Assembly (NCBI GenBank): GCA_023433835.1 | Contig: JAEYTW010000680.1 | Span: 1-16,319, forward strand | DNA: 16,319 bases | Direction of reading: 5' to 3' | Source: Pseudomonadota bacterium | Lineage (GTDB): Bacteria > Pseudomonadota > Alphaproteobacteria > Ferrovibrionales > Ferrovibrionaceae | Shown here: positions 5,852 through 15,521 of the stretch, in pieces | Numbering within the stretch: the first letter of the stretch is position 1 | Layout of the letters: each line of letters starts with the position of its first letter | The notes under the pieces: model-generated | What the model was told of the DNA's origin: nothing | Databases searched by the model: none | Seen by the model: the letters and a program-made list of their open reading frames with translations, nothing else | Translations under genes and position numbers: made by a program

Positions 5852-8800
5852 GTGGCGGCCGACGCCCTCAGCGAACGTCGCGCCGCCGGGCGGCAGTTCG
5901 GCGCGGCCGAACCGTTCCGCCTTGGTCAGGCCCTGCTGCTGTTCGGTGTCGCGCTGATCTTCGGGCTGATCGTCGGCGCCGCCTTCCTCATCGTCCAGTC
6001 CCACGACCGGGCACTGGCAGCGGCCGAGCGCGAGATCGTCACCCTCGATCTCGTGCTGGCCGAACAGACGGCGCGGGCGGTCGAGGGCATCGACCTCCTG
6101 CTCGACGGTACCATCGACCGTTTGCTGGCCCTGTCGCCCACGACGCAGAACGACCCGCAGGCGATGCGCGATTTCCTGGCCGAGCGCGTGCGGGTGCTGG
6201 CGCAAGTCCGCGCGCTGGCCGTGCTCGACATCCAGGGCACGGTACTGCATGCCTCCCACGATGCGCCGGGGCCCGACCGGCCGGGCGGCGACGCGCCTTA
6301 TTTCACGCTGCACACGATCGTGTCGCCCTCCGGCCTCTATATCGACCGGCCGCGCTATGTCGGGCTGTTGCGCAGCTGGGTCAACGTGGTCAGCCGCGTC
6401 ATCGTCGACCGCGAGGGCAATGCGGTGGGTACGCTGGTCGCCGCGATCGACCCGGCCTATTTCATCAATCTCTATCGTGCCATTGCGGCGCGCGACGGCA
6501 TGACCGTCTCGCTGCTGCGCCGCGACGGCACGGCGATGGCGCGCTACCCCGGCACGCCGACCATGTTCGAGGAGAACATGGCCGATTCCGACCTGTTCCG
6601 TCGCCATCTGATCGAGCGCGCCTCCGGCAGCTATCGCGAGCCCGAGACGCTGGACCAGCCGGCGCGGCTGGTCGGCTATCGCGCGCTGCCCGATTATCCG
6701 CTGGTGGTCTATACCGCGCTGGGCGAGAGCGCGGCCCTGACCGAATGGCGGCGCGATGCCGCGATCATCGCCATCGGCACCCTGATCGCGGCGCTGGCGC
6801 TGGGGGCGGCGACCGCATTCCTGGTCGCCGAATCGACCAGGCGGGCGCGCAGCCAGGCCATGCTGCACAGCCTGACCAACCTGGCGCCGATCGGCATCTT
6901 CATGGCCAGCCGCGACGGCCATGTCACCTTCGCCAACGAGGCCTTCGCCAACATGCTCTACCTCGCCCCCGCGGGCGTGTTGGGCGCCGGCTGGCTCGAG
7001 GCGCTGCATCCCGATCAGCGCGACCGCGCGCTGATCGCCTGGACCAGCCGGCTCGCCTCCGGCCAGTCCTTCGCCTTCGACCAGCGCGTGCGCCGGCGCG
7101 ATGGGGCCGAGGGGTGGTTCCACATCGCCGCCGCGCCGTTGCGCGACGTCGACGGCGAGGTGACGAGCTATGTCGGCTCGGTCGCCGACCTGACCCAGCG
7201 TCATCTGACCGAGACCGAGCTGGTGCGCGCCCGCGCGCTGATCGAGACCGCGCTGGACCGCATGTCGCTGGGATTCCTGGTCTTTGACAGCGACCGGCGC
7301 ATTCTGGCGGTGAACCGGCCGGTCATCGAGATTTTCGACATGCCGCCCCATCTTATGGAGCCCGGCGCGTCGCTGATCGACGGTGTCCTGTTCCAGGCCA
7401 AGCGCGGCGATTTCGGGCCGGGCGACCCAATCGAGCGCGCGCGCCAGGCGCTCGATGACGCCGAACGGCTGCAGATCCGGCTATGGCGCCGCCGACTGGG
7501 CAACGGGCGGGTGATCGAGATTCATCGCAGCGTGCTGCCCGACGACAATGTCGTGCATATCTACAGCGACGTGACCGAGGAGGAACGCGCGCGCGAGCGC
7601 CTGGCGGAAAGCGAGCGGCGGTTCCGCGATGTCGCCGCATCGGCATCCGACTGGGTCTACGAGACCGATGCCGACCGGCGGCTGTCCTATGTCTCCGAGC
7701 GCTTTGCCGACAGCTACGGTCCGAACTACCTGGAAGTGCTGGGCCGGCGCATCGACGAGATGAGCGTCAACGAGCGTGATACGGCGGAATGGAATGCGCA
7801 CGAGGCCGACATCTTCGCCCGGCGGCCGTTCCGCGATTTCGTCTCGGCGCTGCGCACGCCGAACGGGGTGCGCTATATCCGCTTCTCCGGCGTGCCGATG
7901 TTCGGGCCTGACGGGATCTTCCTCGGCTATCGTGGTGCCGGTACCGATATCACCGCGGCCCGCGAGGCCGAGACCGAGATGGCCCGCGCCCGCGCCGTGC
8001 TGGAGACCGCGCTGGACGGCGTCGACCTCGGCCTGCTGATCTACAGTGCCGATTTCCGGGTGATCGCCACCAACCGCCGCCTGGGCATCCTGACCCGCAT
8101 CCCGGAGGTGCTGCACGAGCCGGGCACCCTGATCGACCTCATCGTCCGTCACCAGGCCGAGCGTGGCGATTTCGGCCCCGGCGACCCCGAGCAACTGACC
8201 CGCGAGGTGATGTCGAAGGGGCTGGCGTCCGAGATACGCTCGTGGAAACGGCGCATGGGCGACCGCATCATCGAGATCCATCGCAATATCCTGCCCGACG
8301 GCAGCGTCGCCCAGATCTACCAGGACATCACCGAGTCCGAGGAGGCGCGCGCCCGGTTGGAGGAAAGCGAAAGCCGTTTCCGCGACGTGGCCGACGCCGC
8401 CTCCGACTGGGTCTGGGAGACGGACGCCGACGGCCGCTTCGTCTATCATTCCGAACGCTTCGCGCTGTGCTATGGCCCCGACTATGCCGAGATCTGCGGC
8501 CGTCGGCGCGAGGAGGTCGCGGCCGAGGATACGAACACGCCGCGCTGGATCGCGCTGCGCGAACAGACGGCCGCGCACCGACCGTTCCGCGATTTCGTCT
8601 ATTCGCTGGCCACGCCGCAGGGGCCGCGCATGGTGCGTGTTTCCGGTCTGCCGCGCTTTGGGCCCGACGGCACCTTCCTCGGCTTCCGCGGCGCCGGCAG
8701 CGACATCACTGTCCAGGTCGAGGCCGAGCGCGAAGCCCGCACGTCGCGCGAGCGCCTGTTCGAATCGATCAACGTGCTGCTCGACTGTTTCGTCATGTGG

Positions 8801-10273
8801 GATGCCCAGGACCGCCTGATGATGTGCAACGCCGACTATGCGATGCTCTATCCCGGGCTGGAGGTCGGGCCGGGCTTGCCGTTCTCGGCCGTCGTCGATC
8901 ATATCGCCGACCGGCTGGCCGAGCGCTTCGACGGCTTCGACACCGCGACGTGGCGGCGCGAGCGGATGGCATTGCACGAGGATTGCGACGGCCAGGCGCG
9001 CGAGGTCATGCACTACGATGGCCGCTGGTTCCGCCTGGTCGAGCGGCGCACGTCCGAAGGCTTCATCGTCAGCGTGCTGACCGACGTCACCCAGATCAAG
9101 CGGGTCCAGGTCGAGGCCTCCGAAGCCCGCGCGCTGGCAGAGGCCGCGAATGTCGCCAAGTCGGAATTCCTGTCGCGGATGAGCCACGAATTGCGCACGC
9201 CGCTCAATTCGGTGCTGGGCTTCGGCCAGCTGATGCTGTTCAACCGCAAGGATCCGCTGTCGCAGAAGCAGCAGGAATATATCCAGCTGATCCTGAAGAG
9301 CGGCGAACACCTGCTCAGCCTGATCAACGAGGTGCTGGACCTCTCGCGCATCGAGGCCGGCAAGATGGAATTGTCGATCGAGCCGGTCGATATCGGCGAG
9401 GTGGTCGACGAATGCCTGTCGCTGATGGAGGCGCAGGCCGAGAAGCGCCGCGTCACGATGATCAACCACCTGAAGGGAGCGGGCCTGCCGCGCGCCTCTG
9501 CCGATCGCACGCGTGTGCGCCAGGCGGTGCTGAACCTCGTCTCGAATGCGATCAAGTACAATCGCGAGGGCGGCGAGGTGACGCTGTCGGCCCGGCTGGT
9601 CGAAGGCAGCCTGCGCCTCGATGTCGCCGATACCGGACAGGGCATCCCGGCCGATCGCCTGCGCGAGCTGTTCCAGCCGTTCTCGCGCCTCGGCGCCGAT
9701 GCCCGGGCGATCGAGGGCACCGGCATCGGCCTGTCGCTCACCAAGCGGCTGATCGACCTGATGGGCGGGTGCATCGGCGTCTCGTCGCAGGAAGGCAGGG
9801 GGTCGATCTTCTGGTTCGAGTTGCCGATCGAGACGTCCGACCTGGCCCGGCTGATGCCGTCCGAACTGCCGGCGGCCGAAAGCCCGGTGGCCGAGCCGCG
9901 CCGGGCAAGACCCTTGCTGCTCTATATCGACGATAATCCGGAGAGCCGCGCGCTGATGGAGGATTTCATCGACGGGGAGCCGGGCTACGAGCTCGAGGTT
10001 GCCGCCGATGGCGCGGCGGGCTATCGCCTGGCCTGCGAGCGGCGCCCGGACCTGATCCTGCTCGACCTGAACCTGTCCGGCGAGACCGGCTGGCAAGTCC
10101 TGCGCCGGCTGAAGTCGTCGCCGCAGACGATAGCCATTCCGGTGGTCGCGCTGTCGGCGGCCGAGGCGGTCTCGTCGGCCGAGGACGGCCGGCGCGCCGG
10201 CTTCACCGCCATGCTGTCGAAGCCGGTCGATTTCACGCGGCTGGGGCAGTTGTTGTCGACGGTGCTGGGGTAG
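5852..10273 (+). CDS. Membrane hybrid sensor histidine kinase with Cache, six PAS-like domains and receiver
   Basis: A 1473-residue kinase. Order by approximate residue: TM1 27-48; periplasmic double-Cache-like sensor 52-300; TM2 303-326; PAS 335-452; a PAS_7-like domain 458-580; PAS 588-705; second PAS_7-like 711-833; PAS 840-955; third PAS_7-like 966-1085; HisKA with phospho-acceptor His1112 in SHELRTPLN; HATPase with N-box Asn1232, DTGQGI at 1260 and GTGIGLSL from 1289; receiver with Asp1360-Asp1361, phospho-acceptor Asp1405 and Lys1457. All catalytic residues are present. It should sense an extracytoplasmic ligand through Cache and cytoplasmic redox or small-molecule cues through PAS, then pass phosphate His to Asp and on to an unlinked phosphotransfer protein or regulator. 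The start is GTG with AGGG at 5843-5846. It is packed between maiA (7 nt) and an 8-oxoguanine deaminase (2 nt). No DNA-binding partner is encoded nearby. Confidence 0.93.
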   Translation: MAADALSERRAAGRQFGAAEPFRLGQALLLFGVALIFGLIVGAAFLIVQSHDRALAAAEREIVTLDLVLAEQTARAVEGIDLLLDGTIDRLLALSPTTQNDPQAMRDFLAERVRVLAQVRALAVLDIQGTVLHASHDAPGPDRPGGDAPYFTLHTIVSPSGLYIDRPRYVGLLRSWVNVVSRVIVDREGNAVGTLVAAIDPAYFINLYRAIAARDGMTVSLLRRDGTAMARYPGTPTMFEENMADSDLFRRHLIERASGSYREPETLDQPARLVGYRALPDYPLVVYTALGESAALTEWRRDAAIIAIGTLIAALALGAATAFLVAESTRRARSQAMLHSLTNLAPIGIFMASRDGHVTFANEAFANMLYLAPAGVLGAGWLEALHPDQRDRALIAWTSRLASGQSFAFDQRVRRRDGAEGWFHIAAAPLRDVDGEVTSYVGSVADLTQRHLTETELVRARALIETALDRMSLGFLVFDSDRRILAVNRPVIEIFDMPPHLMEPGASLIDGVLFQAKRGDFGPGDPIERARQALDDAERLQIRLWRRRLGNGRVIEIHRSVLPDDNVVHIYSDVTEEERARERLAESERRFRDVAASASDWVYETDADRRLSYVSERFADSYGPNYLEVLGRRIDEMSVNERDTAEWNAHEADIFARRPFRDFVSALRTPNGVRYIRFSGVPMFGPDGIFLGYRGAGTDITAAREAETEMARARAVLETALDGVDLGLLIYSADFRVIATNRRLGILTRIPEVLHEPGTLIDLIVRHQAERGDFGPGDPEQLTREVMSKGLASEIRSWKRRMGDRIIEIHRNILPDGSVAQIYQDITESEEARARLEESESRFRDVADAASDWVWETDADGRFVYHSERFALCYGPDYAEICGRRREEVAAEDTNTPRWIALREQTAAHRPFRDFVYSLATPQGPRMVRVSGLPRFGPDGTFLGFRGAGSDITVQVEAEREARTSRERLFESINVLLDCFVMWDAQDRLMMCNADYAMLYPGLEVGPGLPFSAVVDHIADRLAERFDGFDTATWRRERMALHEDCDGQAREVMHYDGRWFRLVERRTSEGFIVSVLTDVTQIKRVQVEASEARALAEAANVAKSEFLSRMSHELRTPLNSVLGFGQLMLFNRKDPLSQKQQEYIQLILKSGEHLLSLINEVLDLSRIEAGKMELSIEPVDIGEVVDECLSLMEAQAEKRRVTMINHLKGAGLPRASADRTRVRQAVLNLVSNAIKYNREGGEVTLSARLVEGSLRLDVADTGQGIPADRLRELFQPFSRLGADARAIEGTGIGLSLTKRLIDLMGGCIGVSSQEGRGSIFWFELPIETSDLARLMPSELPAAESPVAEPRRARPLLLYIDDNPESRALMEDFIDGEPGYELEVAADGAAGYRLACERRPDLILLDLNLSGETGWQVLRRLKSSPQTIAIPVVALSAAEAVSSAEDGRRAGFTAMLSKPVDFTRLGQLLSTVLG
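7235..8710 (+). repeat. Tandem duplication of a PAS_7-like + PAS module inside the hybrid kinase
   Basis: Two consecutive copies of about 253 codons: residues 462-714 and 715-953. Both begin with an ETALD segment, contain KRGDFGPGDP or ERGDFGPGDP, then IEIHR, an ESE linker, FRDVA..ASDWV.ETDAD and end in FLG.RGAG.DIT. The second half of the module is about 60% identical between copies by hand alignment. This is an intragenic duplication that has diverged. A third, more distant PAS_7-like domain (966-1085) follows without a second partner. Confidence 0.8.
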
Positions 10274-10275
10274 CG

Positions 10276-11628
10276 ATGATGAAGACCTTGCTGGCGCGCA
10301 ACGCCGATATGCTGGTGACGATGGACGGCGCCCGCCGCGAAATCCGCGGCGGCGGCCTCTATGCCGAAGGCAACCGTATCGTCGCGGTCGGCGCCACCGC
10401 CGACCTGCCGGACACCGCGGACGAGGTGATCGACCTCGCCGGGCATATTGTCATCCCCGGCCTGGTCAACACCCATCACCATATGTACCAGAGCCTGACG
10501 CGCGTGGTGCCGGCGGCGCAGGATGCCGAGCTGTTCGGCTGGCTGAAGGCGCTCTACCCAATCTGGGCGCGACTGACGCCCGAGATGATCGGGGTCTCGA
10601 CCCAGGTGGCGATGGCCGAACTGATGCTGTCGGGCTGCACCACGTCGAGCGACCATCTCTACATCTATCCGAACGGCTGTCGCCTCGATGATTCGATCGC
10701 GGCCGCTCAGGATATCGGCATGCGTTTCCATGCCTGCCGGGGCGCGATGAGCGTGGGCGAGAGTCAGGGCGGCCTGCCGCCCGACGCGGTGGTCGAGGAC
10801 GAAGCCGCGATTCTCGCCGATACCCGGCGGGTGATCGAGGCCTATCACGATGGCGCCCGCTTCGCGATGACCCGCGTCGCGGTCGCGCCCTGTTCGCCGT
10901 TCTCGGTCAGCCGCGACCTGATGCGCGAGGCCGCCGGCCTGGCGCGGGCCTATGGCGTCTCGCTGCATACCCATCTGGCCGAGAACGTGAACGACGTCGC
11001 CTACAGCCGCGAGACATTCGGCATGACCCCGGCCGAATACGCCGAGGATCTCGGCTGGGTCGGGCCGGACGTCTGGCATGCCCATTGCGTCCAGCTCGAC
11101 GATGCCGGGATCGGCCTGTTCGGGCGTAGCGGCACCGGGGTGGCCCACTGCCCCTGCTCGAACATGCGGCTTGCCTCCGGCATCGCGCCGATCGGGCGGA
11201 TGCGTGCAGCCGGCGTGCCGGTAGGGCTGGGCGTCGACGGCTCGGCTTCCAACGACGGCGGCAACATGATGGCGGAGATGCGCCAGGCCATGCTCCTGCA
11301 GCGCGCGGGCTTCGGCCCCGACGCGATGACCGCACGCCAGGCGCTGGAAATCGCCACCCTGGGCGGCGCCCGCGTGCTGAACCGCGACGACATCGGCGCG
11401 CTGGCGCCGGGCATGGCCGCCGATTTCGCCGCCTTCCGGCTCGACGGCATCGGGATGGCCGGCGCGCTGCACGATCCCGTCGCGGCGCTGGTCTTCTGCA
11501 ATCCCGGCCCGGCGGCCCTCAGCGTGATCAACGGCCGGGTGGTGGTGCGCGACGGCCGGCTGACGACGATCGACCTGCCGGTCGTGATCGAGCGCCACAA
11601 CCGCCTGGCGCGGTCGCTCGTAGAATAG
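10276..11628 (+). CDS. 8-oxoguanine deaminase (AtzB/TrzN-like amidohydrolase)
   Basis: A 450-residue metal-dependent amidohydrolase. Visible catalytic residues: HxH metal site His67/His69 in NTHHHMYQSLTR; His233 and Glu236 in HTHLAE; His268/His270 in HAHCVQLD; metal-binding Asp321 in GVDGSASND. The segments VPAAQDAELFGWLKALYPIW and ACRGAMSVGESQGGLPPD closely match 8-oxoguanine deaminases, which convert 8-oxoguanine to urate and ammonia and share ancestry with hydroxyatrazine ethylaminohydrolase (AtzB). It is cytosolic and full length for the family. The start is ATG 10276 (tandem ATGATG) with TGGGG just before, overlapping the end of the kinase gene; the 2-nt gap implies cotranscription. Substrate could be another N-heterocycle, since these enzymes are easily misassigned, but the specific motifs favour 8-oxoguanine. 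No other purine-catabolism gene is in view. Confidence 0.85.
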   Translation: MMKTLLARNADMLVTMDGARREIRGGGLYAEGNRIVAVGATADLPDTADEVIDLAGHIVIPGLVNTHHHMYQSLTRVVPAAQDAELFGWLKALYPIWARLTPEMIGVSTQVAMAELMLSGCTTSSDHLYIYPNGCRLDDSIAAAQDIGMRFHACRGAMSVGESQGGLPPDAVVEDEAAILADTRRVIEAYHDGARFAMTRVAVAPCSPFSVSRDLMREAAGLARAYGVSLHTHLAENVNDVAYSRETFGMTPAEYAEDLGWVGPDVWHAHCVQLDDAGIGLFGRSGTGVAHCPCSNMRLASGIAPIGRMRAAGVPVGLGVDGSASNDGGNMMAEMRQAMLLQRAGFGPDAMTARQALEIATLGGARVLNRDDIGALAPGMAADFAAFRLDGIGMAGALHDPVAALVFCNPGPAALSVINGRVVVRDGRLTTIDLPVVIERHNRLARSLVE

Positions 11629-11753
11629 AGGCCGGCATTCACCTGTTGCTGTCGACGTTGCGCGGTCTGCTGACTGTCGACGCGGCATCCGCCTTGCGCG
11701 CACGCTGCGACGTCCGATGGACGGCGGATATGCAGGGACTGGTGATGCAGGGA

Positions 11754-11795
11754 AGCCTGCGCGTCACCAATCCCTTCCGGTCCCAGGCGTAGGCT
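11754..11795. terminator. Possible hairpin between convergent genes
   Basis: Arms AGCCTGCGC (11754-11762) and GCGTAGGCT (11787-11795) pair at 8 of 9 positions around a 24-nt loop, directly next to the stop of the DsbA-like gene and within the convergent gap 11629-11795. There is no clear T-run on either strand, so a terminator role is tentative. The rest of the gap carries short direct repeats (CTGTCGACG at 11649 and 11674; TGCAGGGA at 11731 and 11746) and no gene I can support. Confidence 0.25.
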
Positions 11796-12572
11796 TCAGC
11801 AGAAATCGCAGCTCTGGCGGGCCTGCGATACCGCGGCCATCAGGCTTTCGACCGGGGCGGCGCCGGGCAGCAGCTGGTTGCCGATGATGAAGGCCGGCGT
11901 GCCGTTGATGGCGAGCTTGTCGCCCAGCGCGCGGTTGTCGGCCAGGATCTGGTCGACCTTCGGGTCCTTGATGTCCTGCTTGAGCCGGTCGACGTCGAGG
12001 CCGGTCGACTTGGCGATCGAGAGCACCGCATCCTCGCTCAGCGCGGCCTTGTAGTCGTAGAGCGCCTGGTGGAAGGCGTAATACTTGTCCTTCTGGCCGA
12101 TCAGGGCGGCGACCGCCGCGCGGCTCGCGGTCAGGCTGTCGGGGCCCAGGATCGGGAATTCCTTCAGCACCAGCCGCACGTTCGGATCGCGTTTCAGCAT
12201 CTCGGCCACCGCCGGCCGCGCCTGCTTGCAGTAGCCGCAGCGGTAGTCGAAGAACTCGACCACGGTGAAGTTGCCGTTCGGGTTGCCCGCGACGAACGAG
12301 TTCGGATCCTTGAACAGCGTATCGCGGTTGGCGCGGATCCCGGCCTGGGCGACGCGGTCCTGTTCGACCTGCTGCTTTTCCTTCAGGGCCTGCATAGCCT
12401 CGAGCAGCACTTCCGGATTGCGCAGCAGGTAGTCGCGCACGATCTTCTCGACCTTGGCCGTCTCGGGGTCGACCGACTGCGCCTGCGCCATCACGGTCGG
12501 GGTGGCGGCGCCGATCAGCGTCAGGCCGAGGACCGCCGCGGCGGCAAGGCGGGGCAGGGTGAAGACGGGCAT
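11796..12572 (-). CDS. DsbA/Com1-like periplasmic thiol:disulfide oxidoreductase with C-terminal CxxC
   Basis: A 258-residue exported thioredoxin-fold protein. Residues 1-32 are a signal peptide (LAAAAVLGLTLIG core, cleavage near AQAQ). Residues 34-80 are a helical segment like the ScsC/Com1 N-terminal domain (IVRDYLLRNPEVLLEAMQ), used in related proteins for oligomerisation. The thioredoxin domain has the active site CGYC at Cys112/Cys115 after VVEFFDYR, and the cis-proline loop NGTPAFIIG with Thr225-Pro226. It would oxidise or isomerise disulfides in the periplasm. Unusually, the protein ends SCDFC, so a second CxxC (Cys255/Cys258) forms the extreme C-terminus. The start at 12572 is set by AGGAGA at 12582-12587 and the signal peptide; longer readings are unsupported. 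It is the last gene of the minus-strand operon, 40 nt after glpK. No DsbB or DsbD partner is in view. Confidence 0.9.
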   Translation of the reverse strand: MPVFTLPRLAAAAVLGLTLIGAATPTVMAQAQSVDPETAKVEKIVRDYLLRNPEVLLEAMQALKEKQQVEQDRVAQAGIRANRDTLFKDPNSFVAGNPNGNFTVVEFFDYRCGYCKQARPAVAEMLKRDPNVRLVLKEFPILGPDSLTASRAAVAALIGQKDKYYAFHQALYDYKAALSEDAVLSIAKSTGLDVDRLKQDIKDPKVDQILADNRALGDKLAINGTPAFIIGNQLLPGAAPVESLMAAVSQARQSCDFC

Positions 12573-12596
12573 CGAAGAAATCTCCTGAACGAATGT

Positions 12597-12612
12597 CGGC
12601 CGCGTGTGGCCG
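12597..12612 (-). other. Short GC hairpin directly after the glpK stop
   Basis: CGGCC and GGCCG pair perfectly around a 6-nt loop immediately after the glpK stop codon and about 10 nt before the dsbA-like ribosome site. There is no T-run, so it is more likely to shield the message or tune downstream translation than to terminate. It may be chance in GC-rich DNA. Confidence 0.25.
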
Positions 12613-14103
<1,491 letters not shown>

Positions 14104-14107
14104 GGTT

Positions 14108-15466
14108 TCAGTTCTTTTTCTTGTCGTCGCGCTGGTTGGACAGATCGTTGGCGATGTCGTTGGCCCGCATCCAGCCGGGCGATCCTTCCGGCAGCAGCCG
14201 GATGGCGCGGTCGGCCTGCAGCTTCGCCCCCTTGTTGTCGCCCGACTGATAATACCATTCCGCCGCAGCCGCCGATGCCTCGCCGATCTTGTCCTGGCGG
14301 CCATAGGCCTGCGACAGGAGGCGCCAGGCATCGGGGTTTTCCGGCTCGCGCGCCGTCACCTGCTTCAGCACCTCGACGGCGCGGCCGAGGTCGGGCTGGT
14401 CACCCTTCTCGACCAGGATCTGGCCGAGCATCAGCTGCAGCAGCGGTTCCTGCGGCGCGATGCGCACGGCCTCGGTCAGTGGCGGCTCGGCCTCCTTGAT
14501 CCGGCCCGATTCCAGCAGCATCTGGCCCTTCAATTCGAGGAAATAGGGATTCTTCGGCTCGTCCTTCAGCAGGCCGTCGATCTCGGGGATGGCGCGCAGC
14601 AGATCGGCCACGCGGTAATAGGCGACGGCTCGGGCGTAACGCGCCGGGATCGAGGTGTCGGTCAGCGGATAGCGGCGCAGGGTCTGGACCAGCGGTTCGG
14701 TAAAGGCGAACAGCTTGGCCTGCACCCTCAGGAATTCGTCGTTCAGCGCATTGTCGCGCGCCGGATCCTTGGCGCGGCCGAGCGACACGCGGTTTTCCAG
14801 CGCGGCGATGCGCTCGGCCGATACCGGGTGGGACCGCAGATAGGGGTCCTGGCGGCCCACCATGACCGATTCCTCGGCACCGAGAATCTTGAGGAACTGG
14901 ACCAGGCCCTGCGGGCTTTCCCCGGCCTTGCCCAGGAAACCGATCGCGGCCTGGTCGGCCGAGCTTTCCTGGGTGCGGCTGAAGGCGAGGAACGAGCGCT
15001 CGGCCATGCTCTGCCCGCCCAGCATCATACCCATGCCGGCGCTGCCGCCGCCGGCCGCCGCCGCCGCGATGCCGAGCAGAAGGCCTGCGATCTGCAGCGC
15101 GGTGGCCTGGCGAATCGCTTCCTCGCTGCGCACCAGATGGCCGCCGGCGATATGGCCGGTCTCATGGGCCAGCACGCCCGCCACCTGATTGAGGTTCTGG
15201 GCGCGCAGCAGCAGGCCGGTGAAAATGAAGATGCGCTGGCCGCCGGCGACGAAGGCGTTGATCTGGCGGTCGTTGATCAGGAAGACCTGGACCGCCCCGG
15301 GGCTCAGGCCCGCCGCCTCGAAGATTGGCAAGGCGATCCGCCGGATGATAGCTTCCGTTTCCGCGTCGCGAACGAATGACGGCCCCCGCGACTGTCCCCA
15401 TCCGAGGTTCGCGTTGAAAATCAGGGAAAGAGTGATGACGCCTGCAATGATCCGGGCGACGAGCAA
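14108..15466 (-). CDS. M48-family metalloprotease with TPR repeats, BepA/YfgC-like
   Basis: A 452-residue exported zinc protease. An N-terminal hydrophobic signal (VARIIAGVITLSLIF, cleavage near GWGQS) leads into the M48 domain. The zinc site is His101-Glu-x-x-His105 in AHETGHIAGGH, with the third ligand Glu167 in TQESSADQ. A Gly/Ala/Met-rich stretch (AAAAAGGGSAGMGMMLGG) lies between them. TPR-like helices occupy about residues 265-440 (ARYARAVAYYRVADL, PYFLELKGQMLLESGRIKEAEP, PDAWRLLSQAYGRQDK). BepA/YfgC relatives degrade or assist misassembled outer-membrane proteins in the periplasm. The start is TTG at 15466, chosen because GGAGA (15474-15478) sits at ideal distance and it gives a complete signal peptide. 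It heads the minus-strand operon with glpK and the DsbA-like gene; sharing a transcript with a disulfide enzyme fits BepA's known link to outer-membrane protein folding. Confidence 0.9.
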   Translation of the reverse strand: MLVARIIAGVITLSLIFNANLGWGQSRGPSFVRDAETEAIIRRIALPIFEAAGLSPGAVQVFLINDRQINAFVAGGQRIFIFTGLLLRAQNLNQVAGVLAHETGHIAGGHLVRSEEAIRQATALQIAGLLLGIAAAAAGGGSAGMGMMLGGQSMAERSFLAFSRTQESSADQAAIGFLGKAGESPQGLVQFLKILGAEESVMVGRQDPYLRSHPVSAERIAALENRVSLGRAKDPARDNALNDEFLRVQAKLFAFTEPLVQTLRRYPLTDTSIPARYARAVAYYRVADLLRAIPEIDGLLKDEPKNPYFLELKGQMLLESGRIKEAEPPLTEAVRIAPQEPLLQLMLGQILVEKGDQPDLGRAVEVLKQVTAREPENPDAWRLLSQAYGRQDKIGEASAAAAEWYYQSGDNKGAKLQADRAIRLLPEGSPGWMRANDIANDLSNQRDDKKKN

Positions 15467-15489
15467 CGAAGTTTCTCCAGTTCAAGACC

Positions 15490-15518
15490 ACGCTAAGGAG
15501 AGGTCCGGGTCTCGTCAA
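15490..15518 (-). promoter_or_regulatory. Possible promoter of the protease-glpK-dsbA operon
   Basis: On the minus strand TTGACG (15518-15513, five of six to consensus) is followed after 17 nt by TAGCGT (15495-15490, three of six). The leader before the TTG start would be short, about 15-20 nt, and contains the GGAGA ribosome site. The -10 is weak. The divergent gap is only 55 bp, so this promoter and that of the neighbouring plus-strand gene must overlap or the latter lies within the protease gene. Confidence 0.3.
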
Positions 15519-15521
15519 TCC

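Noticed and set aside
5765..7351. Minus-strand open frame of 528 codons spanning the maiA end and kinase start
   Set aside because: Crosses two real genes on the other strand and has no recognisable domain or ribosome site.
7481..10096. Long minus-strand open frame of 871 codons opposite the kinase gene
   Set aside because: It is antisense to a gene with complete, recognisable domains; its composition (Arg, Gln, His, Ala rich) is what GC-rich codon bias produces on the opposite strand, and it shows no domain motif.
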